From: Verrucomicrobiota bacterium
GTDB lineage: Bacteria > Verrucomicrobiota > Verrucomicrobiia > Opitutales > Opitutaceae
NCBI GenBank assembly: GCA_023428905.1
Contig: JAEYWP010000022.1
Coordinates: 357,092 to 421,091, forward strand
DNA: 64,000 bases
Direction: 5' to 3'
The notes beneath the pieces are model-generated. The model was not told the DNA's origin. It worked only from the letters and a program-made list of their open reading frames with translations, and did no database searches. The translations under genes and the position numbers were made by a program. Below are positions 17,450-25,816 of this stretch, piece after piece. Position 1 is the first letter of the stretch. Each line of letters opens with the position of its first letter.

Positions 17450-18967
17450 ATGACGTTCCCAAAAACCGCCGCACTCCTTCTCGGGGTGCTCCTTGCCTCC
17501 GGTGCCCAGGCGCACCCGGACGATGACATGCCGCTGCCCCGCAACTACGCCGCCCAGCGCGGCTTCTTCAACGAGATCGGGCTCGGCTATTTTGAGGCCT
17601 CCTCGCTCATCCTGCACCCAGAAATCCAAAAGCACCTGTGGAGTGCCTCGCCCTTCGAAAAGGTGCCGGCATACGTGCCACCACCCCCGGGGGAGGTCAC
17701 GCTCACAAACTACGAGACACCGTTGCCCCACGCCTCCCAGCGCATGATCTCGCGACTGGAGAAACTGCTCCTCACCGCGTACCTCGATCGGCCGTCAGAC
17801 GTGAAGCTGGCGAAGTTTCACGCCCTCTATCACACGCTGGCTTCGCGTCCCGGGGCCGGCCGCACCGCCGGGAGCCGCCTGGAGCACGGGGTCATGGCGG
17901 ATTATTTTCTGAGCCGGGCGCTCGAGCTGGGAGCGCGCGAGCGCTGGCTGGAGGTCGCGCGCCGCAAGGTCAGGCGTGAGCTGGAGGCGCTGGCGGTCCG
18001 CCCGGGCGTGACCCTCGAGGAGACACGACCGGCTCACGCCGCGTTCCACGACGCGATGTTCTACCACGAGGAAAACCGTTATCGCGCGGCTGAGTCTTTA
18101 CTCGCTGAATACGCGGCACGGCCGAACAACGTGTACACCTCGTTTCTTCTGGCCGCAGTCAATCTGTGGACCGGCGGTGAGGCTGGTTACGACGATCCCA
18201 CCGTGCTCTACAATTTCGTCCTCGGAAGTTATTTCTCGGAACGCGCGATCGACCTCGCACAACGCGCCGAGGCCGCCTGGCAGGCCAACCCCGCCAATCC
18301 CCGTTTCCGCGTCGCCTCGATCCTCGGCGGCTTCTCGGTCGGTCATCGCCGTTTCCTCGCCAAGCTGGCCAACGACACCGCCGCCATCCAGACCCTCGAT
18401 GCGGAGCACCGCGCGTGGTACGAAATCAACCCCGTGTTCCACATGTTCACGGTCGGTTACACGTTGTTTGAGGATGATTTCCCCACTGCTTTTGACCTGT
18501 GGGAACGCGGGTGGATGGAGGCGGAACGCCCGGACCTGCTGACCACCCAGCACCGCCCGCGCTTCACGTTTAACGGCGCGTCGATGTTTGTGGGCACGAT
18601 GGATTTTTACCTGAAGGCCGGCGAGCTGCAGCCGATCCGCGAGTTCTGGGGAGCGATTGTGCCGTTCCTGCCCAACTTCGCTGACTGGGACCTCGGTCCG
18701 CCCGCGTATCAGCACCGCATGGCGAACCTCGAGGGCATCGCCGCCCTCTACGCCAATGACGATCCGTCGGACGATCCGATGCCTTTCAACGTCAAGCGCC
18801 GCAAGTGGGGTTACAACACCATGACCTGCCAGAGCTGTCACCAGACGCAGCGGAAGGCGTGGACGCCGGAGGAGGTGGCAGACGTGCCGCTCGCCCCGGA
18901 CGACATCCTTACGGTGGGAACCTGGCCCGCCGCCACCACGACCTGGTACGGCTCCAGCCGCCGCTAG
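17450..18967 (+). CDS. secreted protein of the PKS operon with one CxxCH motif
   Basis: 505 residues from ATG 17450. MTFPKTAALLLGVLLASGAQA is a Sec signal. The mature part is mostly helical in character (many ARRKVRRELEAL-like stretches) and has one CQSCH motif about 45 residues from the C-terminus, the signature for covalent c-type heme binding. No known family was recognised. It lies 86 bp after the PKS and 3 nt before the phosphopantetheinyl transferase, so it is very likely part of the same operon. A periplasmic redox or tailoring role for the polyketide is possible, but only the location and the CxxCH motif support it. Other explanations, such as a metal site, remain open. Confidence 0.75.
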   Translation: MTFPKTAALLLGVLLASGAQAHPDDDMPLPRNYAAQRGFFNEIGLGYFEASSLILHPEIQKHLWSASPFEKVPAYVPPPPGEVTLTNYETPLPHASQRMISRLEKLLLTAYLDRPSDVKLAKFHALYHTLASRPGAGRTAGSRLEHGVMADYFLSRALELGARERWLEVARRKVRRELEALAVRPGVTLEETRPAHAAFHDAMFYHEENRYRAAESLLAEYAARPNNVYTSFLLAAVNLWTGGEAGYDDPTVLYNFVLGSYFSERAIDLAQRAEAAWQANPANPRFRVASILGGFSVGHRRFLAKLANDTAAIQTLDAEHRAWYEINPVFHMFTVGYTLFEDDFPTAFDLWERGWMEAERPDLLTTQHRPRFTFNGASMFVGTMDFYLKAGELQPIREFWGAIVPFLPNFADWDLGPPAYQHRMANLEGIAALYANDDPSDDPMPFNVKRRKWGYNTMTCQSCHQTQRKAWTPEEVADVPLAPDDILTVGTWPAATTTWYGSSRR

Positions 18968-18970
18968 CGC

Positions 18971-19690
18971 GTGTGGTCCGACGGCCTTCTCGAGCCAGCC
19001 GCGTCCCAGGCGCGGGTGGCCGGAGCCCTGGCGCGGATGGTCCCGGTCGGCGTGGGGTTCGGCCTGCGCCGGATCGCGTCCGCCGGGGAGACAACCCTGG
19101 CGGAAGAGGCCGCCGCGATCGCCGGGGCCGCCGCCGGGCGCCAGGAAGAGTTTCACGCCGGCCGCCGTGCCGCGCGCGATGCGTTGCAGCGGGCGGACAC
19201 GGGCGAAGCGTCTTCGGCGGGCGGGCATGCAGCGACGCCGCTGCGGCGCGACGCGCAGGGGCGCCCGTGCTGGCCTGACGGATACACGGGCAGCATCTCG
19301 CACAGCGGCGGGTTGGCCGTCGCGGTGGCCGGTTCGTTGCGCCTCGTCCGGAGTCTCGGAGTGGACGTCGAGGCGCGCGGCGCGGTGCGGCCGGAGCTCT
19401 GGCAGGAGGTGTTGACCACAGCCGAGCAGACTTTCCTGCAGGGACTCGATATGTCGCAGCGGGTTGGGGCGGCCACCCTGGTTTTCGGCCTGAAGGAGGC
19501 CTTTTTTAAGTGCCAGTCTCCCCTCGCGGGGTCCTGGCTCGAGTTTGGGGAGGTTGAGGTGGGCCTCGACCCCGACGGCCTCGCCCACATTGAAAGCCCG
19601 CTGTGCGGTCCCCTCGGCCTGGTGCCCCGCGCGCGATGGGGCGTCGCCGGTGGTTATTCCCTCGCCCTGGTATGGATTGAAGCGGGATGA
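18971..19690 (+). CDS. 4'-phosphopantetheinyl transferase (Sfp/EntD type)
   Basis: 239 residues starting at GTG 18971, 3 nt after the preceding stop. Diagnostic motifs are GSISHS, LGVDVE (the Mg-binding Asp and Glu) and FGLKEAFFKC (the KEAxxK signature). Enzymes of this family transfer the phosphopantetheine arm from CoA to a carrier-protein serine, so the obvious partner is Ser2069 of the PKS upstream. The length fits EntD-like enzymes. No other start is better supported, though an internal ATG at MVPVGVGFG could serve. Confidence 0.9.
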   Translation: MWSDGLLEPAASQARVAGALARMVPVGVGFGLRRIASAGETTLAEEAAAIAGAAAGRQEEFHAGRRAARDALQRADTGEASSAGGHAATPLRRDAQGRPCWPDGYTGSISHSGGLAVAVAGSLRLVRSLGVDVEARGAVRPELWQEVLTTAEQTFLQGLDMSQRVGAATLVFGLKEAFFKCQSPLAGSWLEFGEVEVGLDPDGLAHIESPLCGPLGLVPRARWGVAGGYSLALVWIEAG

Positions 19691-19724
19691 CGCGCTGCCC
19701 GCGCACCGGTCGGGCCGTCCGGGC

Positions 19725-19763
19725 GTCCGTTCGGGTGACCTGCGGAACCGGACTCGCTTTTTT
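19725..19763 (+). terminator. candidate intrinsic terminator of the PKS operon
   Basis: GTCCGTT (19725-19731) pairs with AACCGGAC (19746-19753) with one bulge, and six T follow at 19758-19763. The loop is long (14 nt), which lowers confidence. It sits 35 bp after the transferase stop. Confidence 0.4.
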
Positions 19764-19863
19764 ATGCAATTCTGGTTGGGGAAATGCGTAGTAGATCCGT
19801 CGCTCCGTCGCTGATGCCGGGAGGCCTCAGCGCGGTGGACCCCACCTGCAGCCCACTCCCGCC

Positions 19864-21987
19864 ATGCCCAAAGTACACCTTGGCAAAAAGACCGAGCCGG
19901 CCCTCGTCCTCGAGCAGAGCCGCGATCTGATCGTCGTTCGGACACGCAGCGGCCGTCCGATCAGCCGTTCTACCGGCCCGGTGGCGTCGCCCATCCTGGC
20001 CGAGTTGGATGACGCCGTGCCGGTGACGGAATACCCCGAGGTCGGGGTGAGTGTGTTCCGCGTTCCTCTCTCCGGCGGTATCCGGTCGATGGATCAGCGC
20101 AAGACCGCCCTGCGCGCCCTGCCCGACGTGCGTTTTGCCGGCGGTGTGCTGGTGGATCCCGGTTCGCGGCAGCCGGTGTTGTACACCGAAAATCTCTTCG
20201 TGAAGTTCGAGGACCAGGCGGATCCGGACACCTGCGAGGAGGTGCTGCGCGCGGAGGGGCTTCGGATCAAGCGGCAGGTCACCTACGCCACCAATGCATA
20301 TTTTGTGGAGGCACCCGAAGGCACCGGGCAGGAGGTGTTTGCTATCGCGGAGAAACTGCTCGCCCGCCGCGATGTGGAGTTTTCGCATCCCGAGCTGATC
20401 CGGCCGCGCGCGCGGAAGGCCCTTTTTCCCCAGCAATGGCACTTGGCAAAAACCACCGTGAACGGTGTCGAGATCAACGCCCATGCCAACGTGGCTTCGG
20501 CCCATGAGGTTACCCGGGGCGAAGGCGTCACCATTGCCATCGTCGATGACGGCGTGGACATCGATCACGTCGAGTTTTCCGGCAGCGGCAAGATCGTCGC
20601 CCCGCGCGATGCCACCCTTGGGACGGACGACCCGCGACCGAAGGATCTGTTTGGGACGGGAGAGCAGGGGGACAACCACGGAACGGCCTGCGCCGGCGTG
20701 GCCTGTGCCAACGGTGCGGTCGGCGCTTCCGGTGTCGCGCCCAAGGCCCGGTTGATGCCCATCCGTCTCGCCTCCGGGCTGGGCTCGCAGAACGAAGCGG
20801 ACGCCTTCATTTGGGCGGCCGACCATGGCGCCGATATCATCTCCTGCAGTTGGGGTCCGGCCGACGGGCCCTGGTGGAAGCCGGAAGATCCGCAGCACAC
20901 CGTTGTGGTGGGGCTGCCCGCGAGCACCCGCCTGGCCATCGATTACGCCACCACCCAGGGGCGTGCCGGTCGCGGCTGCGTCGTCCTATTTGCCGCCGGC
21001 AATGGCGGCGAATCGGTCGAGAACGATGGCTACGCCAGCTACGAAAAGGTGATTGCGGTGGCGGCCACGAACGACCGGGGCACGCGCAGTGTTTACAGCG
21101 ATTTTGGGCCCTCCGTCTGGTGCGCCTTTCCCAGCAATGACATCGGCTATCCACCGCTCGGGAGCCCGGAACCGCTCACGTCCGGGATCTGGACGACCGA
21201 CCGCGGCGGGACCGCGGGCTACAACCCCGGCCGTCCGACCGATGGGGACGCGGCCGGTCTTTTCACCAACAGTTTTGGCGGCACGTCCAGCGCCTGCCCG
21301 GGTGCGGCAGGCGTCGCTGCCCTTGTCCTTGCGGTCAATCCCTCACTGAAGTGGCAGGAAGTGCGCGACGTGCTGAAAGACGCCTGCGAGCGGGTCGATC
21401 CGCAAGGCGGGGCCTACAACGCGGATGGGCACAGCGACAAATACGGTTACGGTCGCCTCAACGCGCGGACCGCGGTGGACCGCGCCGTGCCGGCCCCGCG
21501 CAATGCCGTGACCATTGCCCGCCAGTACGATGCGCCCCTGCCCGACCTGCAGACGGCGGAGTTTCGCATCGACGTGTCGGATACGCCGGTGGTGGAGGCC
21601 CTCGCTGTGCAGGTTGACCTCCTCCACACCTACATCGGCGACCTCATTGTGACGCTGGTGCCTCCGGCGCGCACCGGCGCCGGCCAGATCGTGCTCCACA
21701 ACCGGGTGGGCGGTGCGGGACGAAATCTGTCCAAGGTGTATGACGTGCTGAATACACCGGCCCTCGGCCGGCTGACGGGCAAGTCCTGCAAAGGACGCTG
21801 GACGCTGCGTATTCGCGACGCCGCAGCCCAGGATTCAGGGACCCTGAAGGGCTTTTCCCTCCAGCTCACCTTTGCCCATGCCGACCGCCGCCCGCGGCTG
21901 CCGCTGGCTGTGACGGTCGCCCGGGGGGCGCCGCCCCAGCGCAGGAAGCGCGGGCGCGCGGGAACGCGGAAAAAGCAGCGCGCCTGA
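19864..21987 (+). CDS. subtilisin-like serine protease (S8) with proprotein-convertase P domain
   Basis: 707 residues. Catalytic triad: Asp228 in IVDDGVDIDH, His272 in DNHGTACAG and Ser475 in GGTSSACPG, with the oxyanion region FAAGNGG. Residues about 560-670 (VVEALAVQVDLLHTYIGDLIVTLVPP, then WTLRIRDAAAQDSGTLKGFSLQ) form a P domain, the kexin/furin-type beta-sandwich. The first 180 residues look like a propeptide region. No signal peptide or membrane segment is visible at the N-terminus, and the protein ends in a basic tail (QRRKRGRAGTRKKQRA). It is therefore either cytoplasmic or exported by an unrecognised route. It is set off from the PKS operon by a possible terminator. Confidence 0.88.
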   Translation: MPKVHLGKKTEPALVLEQSRDLIVVRTRSGRPISRSTGPVASPILAELDDAVPVTEYPEVGVSVFRVPLSGGIRSMDQRKTALRALPDVRFAGGVLVDPGSRQPVLYTENLFVKFEDQADPDTCEEVLRAEGLRIKRQVTYATNAYFVEAPEGTGQEVFAIAEKLLARRDVEFSHPELIRPRARKALFPQQWHLAKTTVNGVEINAHANVASAHEVTRGEGVTIAIVDDGVDIDHVEFSGSGKIVAPRDATLGTDDPRPKDLFGTGEQGDNHGTACAGVACANGAVGASGVAPKARLMPIRLASGLGSQNEADAFIWAADHGADIISCSWGPADGPWWKPEDPQHTVVVGLPASTRLAIDYATTQGRAGRGCVVLFAAGNGGESVENDGYASYEKVIAVAATNDRGTRSVYSDFGPSVWCAFPSNDIGYPPLGSPEPLTSGIWTTDRGGTAGYNPGRPTDGDAAGLFTNSFGGTSSACPGAAGVAALVLAVNPSLKWQEVRDVLKDACERVDPQGGAYNADGHSDKYGYGRLNARTAVDRAVPAPRNAVTIARQYDAPLPDLQTAEFRIDVSDTPVVEALAVQVDLLHTYIGDLIVTLVPPARTGAGQIVLHNRVGGAGRNLSKVYDVLNTPALGRLTGKSCKGRWTLRIRDAAAQDSGTLKGFSLQLTFAHADRRPRLPLAVTVARGAPPQRRKRGRAGTRKKQRA

Positions 21988-22044
21988 GGTCGTGCGCCTC
22001 CCGCGCCCCCCGTCCGGCGCGGCCCGCGGGAGCGGCGCAGTGCG

Positions 22045-23088
22045 TCAGTTCGAAACCGCCTGCAGGTTGAAAAGGAACAAACCGTGGCCGACCCCGGCGG
22101 CCTCGCCGGACTTGCCGAGCTGGAAAGCAATGTGCCGCCCGTCGTCACTGACGGCTCCGTTGGACGCCTTGTAGGAGGGATACTCGCTGAAGTAGGTGAG
22201 CCGCCGGTAGTCGCCGCTTCCATCCAGCTGCAGCTGCCAGAGGTCGATCGAACCCGGCCCCTGGAGGTTTTGGGAATCGCATTCCACCAGGGTGGAGCGC
22301 CCGTCCGGAAAGATCCCCTCCGGTTCGTCGTAGACCGGTTGGCTATCCGTGTACCGAATCACACGGCGCGTCGCCAGGGCCACCCCGGCGACGTCGCACT
22401 TGCGGCCGACCTCGCTGTAAACACTGACGATCAATTCTTCGTCTTGCGGGGGCCGGAAGTTTTGGGGCTCGAGCGTGCAGGGCTGCTGCAGATCGGCGGA
22501 GGCAAGCACGGGCCGGACGTTGGCCATTTTTGGAGTTGGTCCACGGGTGTCGATTTCGCCGGTGTACACGATCGAACCGGCATTGCCGCCGTTTTCCAGA
22601 GTGGGCTCGCTCCACTCGGCCCAAGCGATGGTGGGGGTGCGGCGCGAAACGGCCGGCCCTTCGTTGATGCGGATGCCGAGCGGTACTGCCGGCTTGGCGC
22701 CGCCCTTGGGAAGAAGGAAGCCGAAGCAGTCCCAGCGCGCCTTCGCCGGCGCCTTGGGATCATAGGCGTTGGGCCCGACCAGGAGAATGTCGCCGCTGGT
22801 GAGGTAGTGCGCCCGGGTGTAACCAAAATGTGGATAGTGGGCGGTCAGGTTGCGGATCGCACCCGTCTTCACCTCCACCTCCATGGCATCGCCGAAGGTC
22901 TTCGAGAGGAAGAGCACCCGCGTGCCGTCGGCGGACCAGTCGGCCCGTTCACCAAAATGCGTCAGCCGGCGGATGTGTGAGGGGAGGGCGTCGGCCGGGC
23001 TGCCCGATTTCGGCTGCGCCGCAGCGGCAGGGGCGAGACAGGCGAAAATCAAGCAGGCGAGGGGAATTTGCCGGGGTAGGTGCTTCAT
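22045..23088 (-). CDS. secreted TolB/WD40-like beta-propeller protein
   Basis: 347 residues with a Sec signal (MKHLPRQIPLACLIFACLAPAAAAQ). Repeated blades of the TolB/PD40 type are visible: ADWSADGTRVLFLSK near the N-terminus, DDGRHIAFQLGKSG near the C-terminus, and GSIDLWQLQLDGSGDYRRLTYFSEYPS. This pattern is typical of periplasmic propellers that bind proteins or glycans. No catalytic motif is seen and no specific function can be given. It is convergent with the protease gene and divergent from the BNR-repeat gene. Confidence 0.75.
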   Translation of the reverse strand: MKHLPRQIPLACLIFACLAPAAAAQPKSGSPADALPSHIRRLTHFGERADWSADGTRVLFLSKTFGDAMEVEVKTGAIRNLTAHYPHFGYTRAHYLTSGDILLVGPNAYDPKAPAKARWDCFGFLLPKGGAKPAVPLGIRINEGPAVSRRTPTIAWAEWSEPTLENGGNAGSIVYTGEIDTRGPTPKMANVRPVLASADLQQPCTLEPQNFRPPQDEELIVSVYSEVGRKCDVAGVALATRRVIRYTDSQPVYDEPEGIFPDGRSTLVECDSQNLQGPGSIDLWQLQLDGSGDYRRLTYFSEYPSYKASNGAVSDDGRHIAFQLGKSGEAAGVGHGLFLFNLQAVSN

Positions 23089-23270
23089 GGGGTGGATCGA
23101 AACCTAATCGATGTCTGCGGCCGCGCCATTCGATCGTCGTTACAACGTATGAATCCCCGCCGCTGCTCCGCCGCCGACGTTTCGCCACAACACCGTCGCC
23201 TTCATCCCGCCCGCGTGCCTCACTCTGGCCACTGCGTTTTTACCACAACCTCAACTGAAACCCACGCATC

Positions 23271-24386
23271 ATGAGCGGAGTGCGAGTCCTCGTTGGAACG
23301 CGCAAAGGCGCGTTTATTCTCACCGCAGACGGCAAACGTGACCAGTGGTCGGTCGAGGGGCCGCTCTTTGGAGGCTGGGAGCTGTATCATCTGAAGGGTT
23401 CGCCGGTGGACCCGAACCGGATCTACGCCTCCCAGACCAGCAGCTGGTTCGGCCAGACTGTCCAGCGCTCGGATGACGGTGGAAAGACCTGGCAGGCGGT
23501 AGGCAACAAGTTCCTCTACAGCGGTTATGTGGGCACCCACCAATTCTTCGATGGCTCTGCGAAGCCCTGGGAATTCAAGCGCGTCTGGCATTTCGAGCCG
23601 TCGCTGACCGACCCGGACCATGTGTATGCCGGGGTGGAGGACGCCGCGATTTTCGAGTCGAAGGATGGCGGGGCCACCTGGTGGGAACTGCCGGGACTGC
23701 GGCAGCACGGAACCGGTCCGCAGTGGCAGCCCGGCGCAGGGGGGATGTGCCTTCACACGATCCTGATCGACCCCCGCAACCCGCAGCGGCTCTTTGTCGC
23801 CATCTCCGCGGCGGGGGCCTTCCGCAGCGATGACGGTGGAGCTAGCTGGATCCCGATCAACCGCGGCCTGCGTTCGGATTTCATGCCGGACCCCACCGCC
23901 GAGGTGGGCCACTGCGTGCACCGGCTCGCCTTGCACCCGTCGCGGCCGGACGTGCTTTTCATGCAGAAGCACTGGGATGTGATGCGCAGCGATGACGCTG
24001 GGGGCCAGTGGCGCGAGGTCAGCGGCAACCTTCCGACGGACTTCGGCTTCGTGATCGACGTGCACGCGCACGAGCCGGAGACGATCTACGTCGTTCCAAT
24101 CAAGAGCGACTCGGAGCACTTCCCGCTCGACGGAAAACTCCAGGTCTTTCGCAGCCGCACCGGCGGCGGAGAGTGGGAGGCGCTCACGCGCGGGCTTCCC
24201 CAGAAGGATTGTTATGTGAACGTGCTGCGCGACGCGATGTCGGTCGACCGCCTCGACCCGTGCGGCATCTACTTCGGCACCACCGGCGGGCAGGTGTATG
24301 CCTCGCGCGACGGTGGCGACACGTGGGAGGCAATCGTGCGCGACCTGCCAGCGGTGCTTTCGGTGGAAGTCCAGACATTGCCGTGA
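23271..24386 (+). CDS. BNR/Asp-box repeat protein (sialidase-like propeller)
   Basis: 371 residues. Asp-box motifs (S-x-D-x-G-x-x-W) recur: SDDGGKTW, SKDGGATW, SDDGGASW, SDDAGGQW and SRDGGDTW, spaced as in a beta-propeller. There is no signal peptide. Such proteins are often annotated as exo-alpha-sialidase or glycosyl hydrolase, but the catalytic residues of sialidases were not found, so an enzymatic call is not justified. Its TGA overlaps the GTG of the MoaD-like gene by 4 nt (GTGA). A BNR protein coupled to a MoaD/ThiS-like protein recurs in several phyla, as recalled from family knowledge. Confidence 0.82.
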   Translation: MSGVRVLVGTRKGAFILTADGKRDQWSVEGPLFGGWELYHLKGSPVDPNRIYASQTSSWFGQTVQRSDDGGKTWQAVGNKFLYSGYVGTHQFFDGSAKPWEFKRVWHFEPSLTDPDHVYAGVEDAAIFESKDGGATWWELPGLRQHGTGPQWQPGAGGMCLHTILIDPRNPQRLFVAISAAGAFRSDDGGASWIPINRGLRSDFMPDPTAEVGHCVHRLALHPSRPDVLFMQKHWDVMRSDDAGGQWREVSGNLPTDFGFVIDVHAHEPETIYVVPIKSDSEHFPLDGKLQVFRSRTGGGEWEALTRGLPQKDCYVNVLRDAMSVDRLDPCGIYFGTTGGQVYASRDGGDTWEAIVRDLPAVLSVEVQTLP

Positions 24387-24682
24387 AAATCCGCGTCATC
24401 CTTCCCGCGCACCTGCGCACCCTCGCCCGGGTGGGCGATGAGATCACGGTCGAGGTGCAGGAACCCGTGACGTGCGCGTCGATCCTCGATGCGGTCGAAG
24501 CCGCGTATCCAGTGCTTGGAGGCACCCTGCGCGACCACGCCACGCGCGTGCGCCGGCCGTTTGTGCGGTTTTTCGCCGGTGGGGAGGATTATTCCAATGC
24601 CCCGGCGGCGACGGTACTGCCCGACGGCGTGCGCCTCGGGTCGGAGCCTTTCCTCATCCTCGGCGCCATCGCCGGGGGATGA
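24383..24682 (+). CDS. MoaD/ThiS-like ubiquitin-fold protein
   Basis: 99 residues from GTG 24383, overlapping the BNR gene stop by 4 nt. KIRVILPAHLRTLARVGDEITVEV, then TCASILDAVEAAYPVLGGTLRD and a C-terminus ending in AIAGG fit the beta-grasp sulfur-carrier fold whose terminal Gly-Gly is adenylated and thiocarboxylated. No MoaE, ThiG or adenylating enzyme gene is nearby, so its partner may be the BNR protein rather than a cofactor pathway. The next gene starts inside this stop codon (ATGA overlap). Confidence 0.78.
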   Translation: MKIRVILPAHLRTLARVGDEITVEVQEPVTCASILDAVEAAYPVLGGTLRDHATRVRRPFVRFFAGGEDYSNAPAATVLPDGVRLGSEPFLILGAIAGG

Positions 24683-25110
24683 CTTTCATGAAACGCAACC
24701 TTGCCGCCGCCCGACCTAAAACCGCGCCTCCCGAGCATCCCCTCGTCTGGCTCGCCGAGCCGCTCGAGCACGAACCCACCTTTGTCATGAAGTCATGGTT
24801 CGGCGGTCGCACCCTCATGCTGAACGGGCGTCACCAACTTTTCCTCACCTCGCAGGGCGAGCCGTGGCAGGGCGTGCTGGTCTGCACCAGCCGCGAATTC
24901 CACGAGAGCCTGCTCGCCGACTTTCCCGCGCTCCAGCCTCACCCGATCCTTGGAAAATGGCTCTACCTGCCCGAGTCCCTGGAGTGTTTCGAACGCGAGG
25001 CGCGGCGACTGGTCGCACGCGTGAAGGCGCGCGATCCGCGTTTGGGAATCGCTCCGACGCCCCGTAAGAAGAAGCAGGTGAAGAAGATTCGTTTTGGGGA
25101 AGAACCGTGA
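24679..25110 (+). CDS. conserved protein of unknown function, third gene of the BNR/MoaD-like operon
   Basis: 143 residues from ATG 24679, overlapping the previous stop by 4 nt; ATG 24688 is an alternative. MKSWFGGRTLMLNGRHQLFLTS followed by PHPILGKWLYLPESLECFE gives a compact alpha/beta protein that distantly recalls the TfoX N-terminal or MmcQ-like fold, but this is only an impression. The tail is Lys/Arg-rich (RKKKQVKKIRFG). The two 4-nt overlaps argue that the three products are made in fixed ratio and act together. Confidence 0.65.
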   Translation: MTFMKRNLAAARPKTAPPEHPLVWLAEPLEHEPTFVMKSWFGGRTLMLNGRHQLFLTSQGEPWQGVLVCTSREFHESLLADFPALQPHPILGKWLYLPESLECFEREARRLVARVKARDPRLGIAPTPRKKKQVKKIRFGEEP

Positions 25111-25210
25111 GCTGCTCACCCCGGAGGTACTGATCCGTTGTCGCAAGACACGCGGGTTTGGATGCGTATTTCAAAACGGTTGCCGTAGCGGGGCTTTTTA
25201 AGCAGGCTGT

Positions 25211-25240
25211 CGGGGCCTGCCTTGCCTCGGGCAGGCCCCG
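25211..25240. terminator. 11-bp-stem GC hairpin, possible transcription end
   Basis: CGGGGCCTGCC (25211-25221) pairs perfectly with GGCAGGCCCCG (25230-25240). The following bases are not T-rich (CTTCCGTGTC), so it may be factor-dependent or simply a repeat. It lies 100 bp after the preceding operon and covers the upstream-most ATG of the pseudopilin frame. Confidence 0.35.
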
Positions 25241-25812
25241 CTTCCGTGTCTCCCGTCCCTCCCCACATCCCTGCCGACCCGGCGCTACCCGGAACCCTGC
25301 TCGCCCCGTCGTCACCCGGGCGGCGGTTGAGTGCTGTCGCGACCCTGGAGCGCCGGAGCCGACGGGGCCGGGCCCTTACCTTGATCGAGGTGATGATTGT
25401 GGTGGCGATCATCGGAACCCTCGCCGCCATCGCCATCCCCGCTTTTGCCCGGGTGCTTGACCGCTCCAAGGTCGTGCGCGCCATCCGCGACATCAAGGCG
25501 CTCGAGGGCATGATCGCGATGTACGAGATGGAGGAAGGCAAGATCCCGGATACCCTGGCGGGCATCCAGCGCGAGAACCTGCGCGATCCCTGGGGCCGGC
25601 CTTACGCGTATCTGAGTTTCGCCTACGTGGGGAACAGCTGGAAAGGCCAGGCGCGCAAGGATCACTCGCTGGTGCCTCTCAACTCGACCTATGACCTCTA
25701 CAGCATGGGCAAGGACGGAAAGACCAGCGGGCCGCTGACGGCCAAGGCCAGTCGCGACGACATCGTCCGAGCCAACGACGGTGGGTTCGTGGGGCTGGGG
25801 GCAGATTTCTGA
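25222..25812 (+). CDS. type II/IV pseudopilin-like protein (GspG-like)
   Basis: The segment LTLIEVMIVVAIIGTLAAIAIPAFARVLDR is a class III prepilin N-terminus: Glu at mature position 5 followed by a long hydrophobic helix. The residue before the mature end is Ala (RGRA/LTLIE) rather than the usual Gly. The C-terminal half (DPWGRPYAYL, then YDLYSMGKDGKTSGPL) resembles major pseudopilins of type II secretion. ATG 25222 lies inside a hairpin and gives an unusually long leader, so TTG 25327, with a 16-residue leader, may be the real start. No secretion ATPase or peptidase gene is nearby. The histidine kinase gene starts 4 nt after its stop. Confidence 0.75.
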   Translation: MPRAGPASVSPVPPHIPADPALPGTLLAPSSPGRRLSAVATLERRSRRGRALTLIEVMIVVAIIGTLAAIAIPAFARVLDRSKVVRAIRDIKALEGMIAMYEMEEGKIPDTLAGIQRENLRDPWGRPYAYLSFAYVGNSWKGQARKDHSLVPLNSTYDLYSMGKDGKTSGPLTAKASRDDIVRANDGGFVGLGADF

Positions 25813-25816
25813 GCGG

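Noticed and set aside
15726..17474. 582-codon open frame on the minus strand
   Set aside because: Antisense to the ACP and condensation domains of the PKS.
18098..19945. 615-codon open frame on the minus strand
   Set aside because: Antisense to the CxxCH protein and the phosphopantetheinyl transferase.
23271..24386. Functional sialidase
   Set aside because: Asp-boxes are present, but the Arg triad and nucleophile motifs of sialidases were not found.
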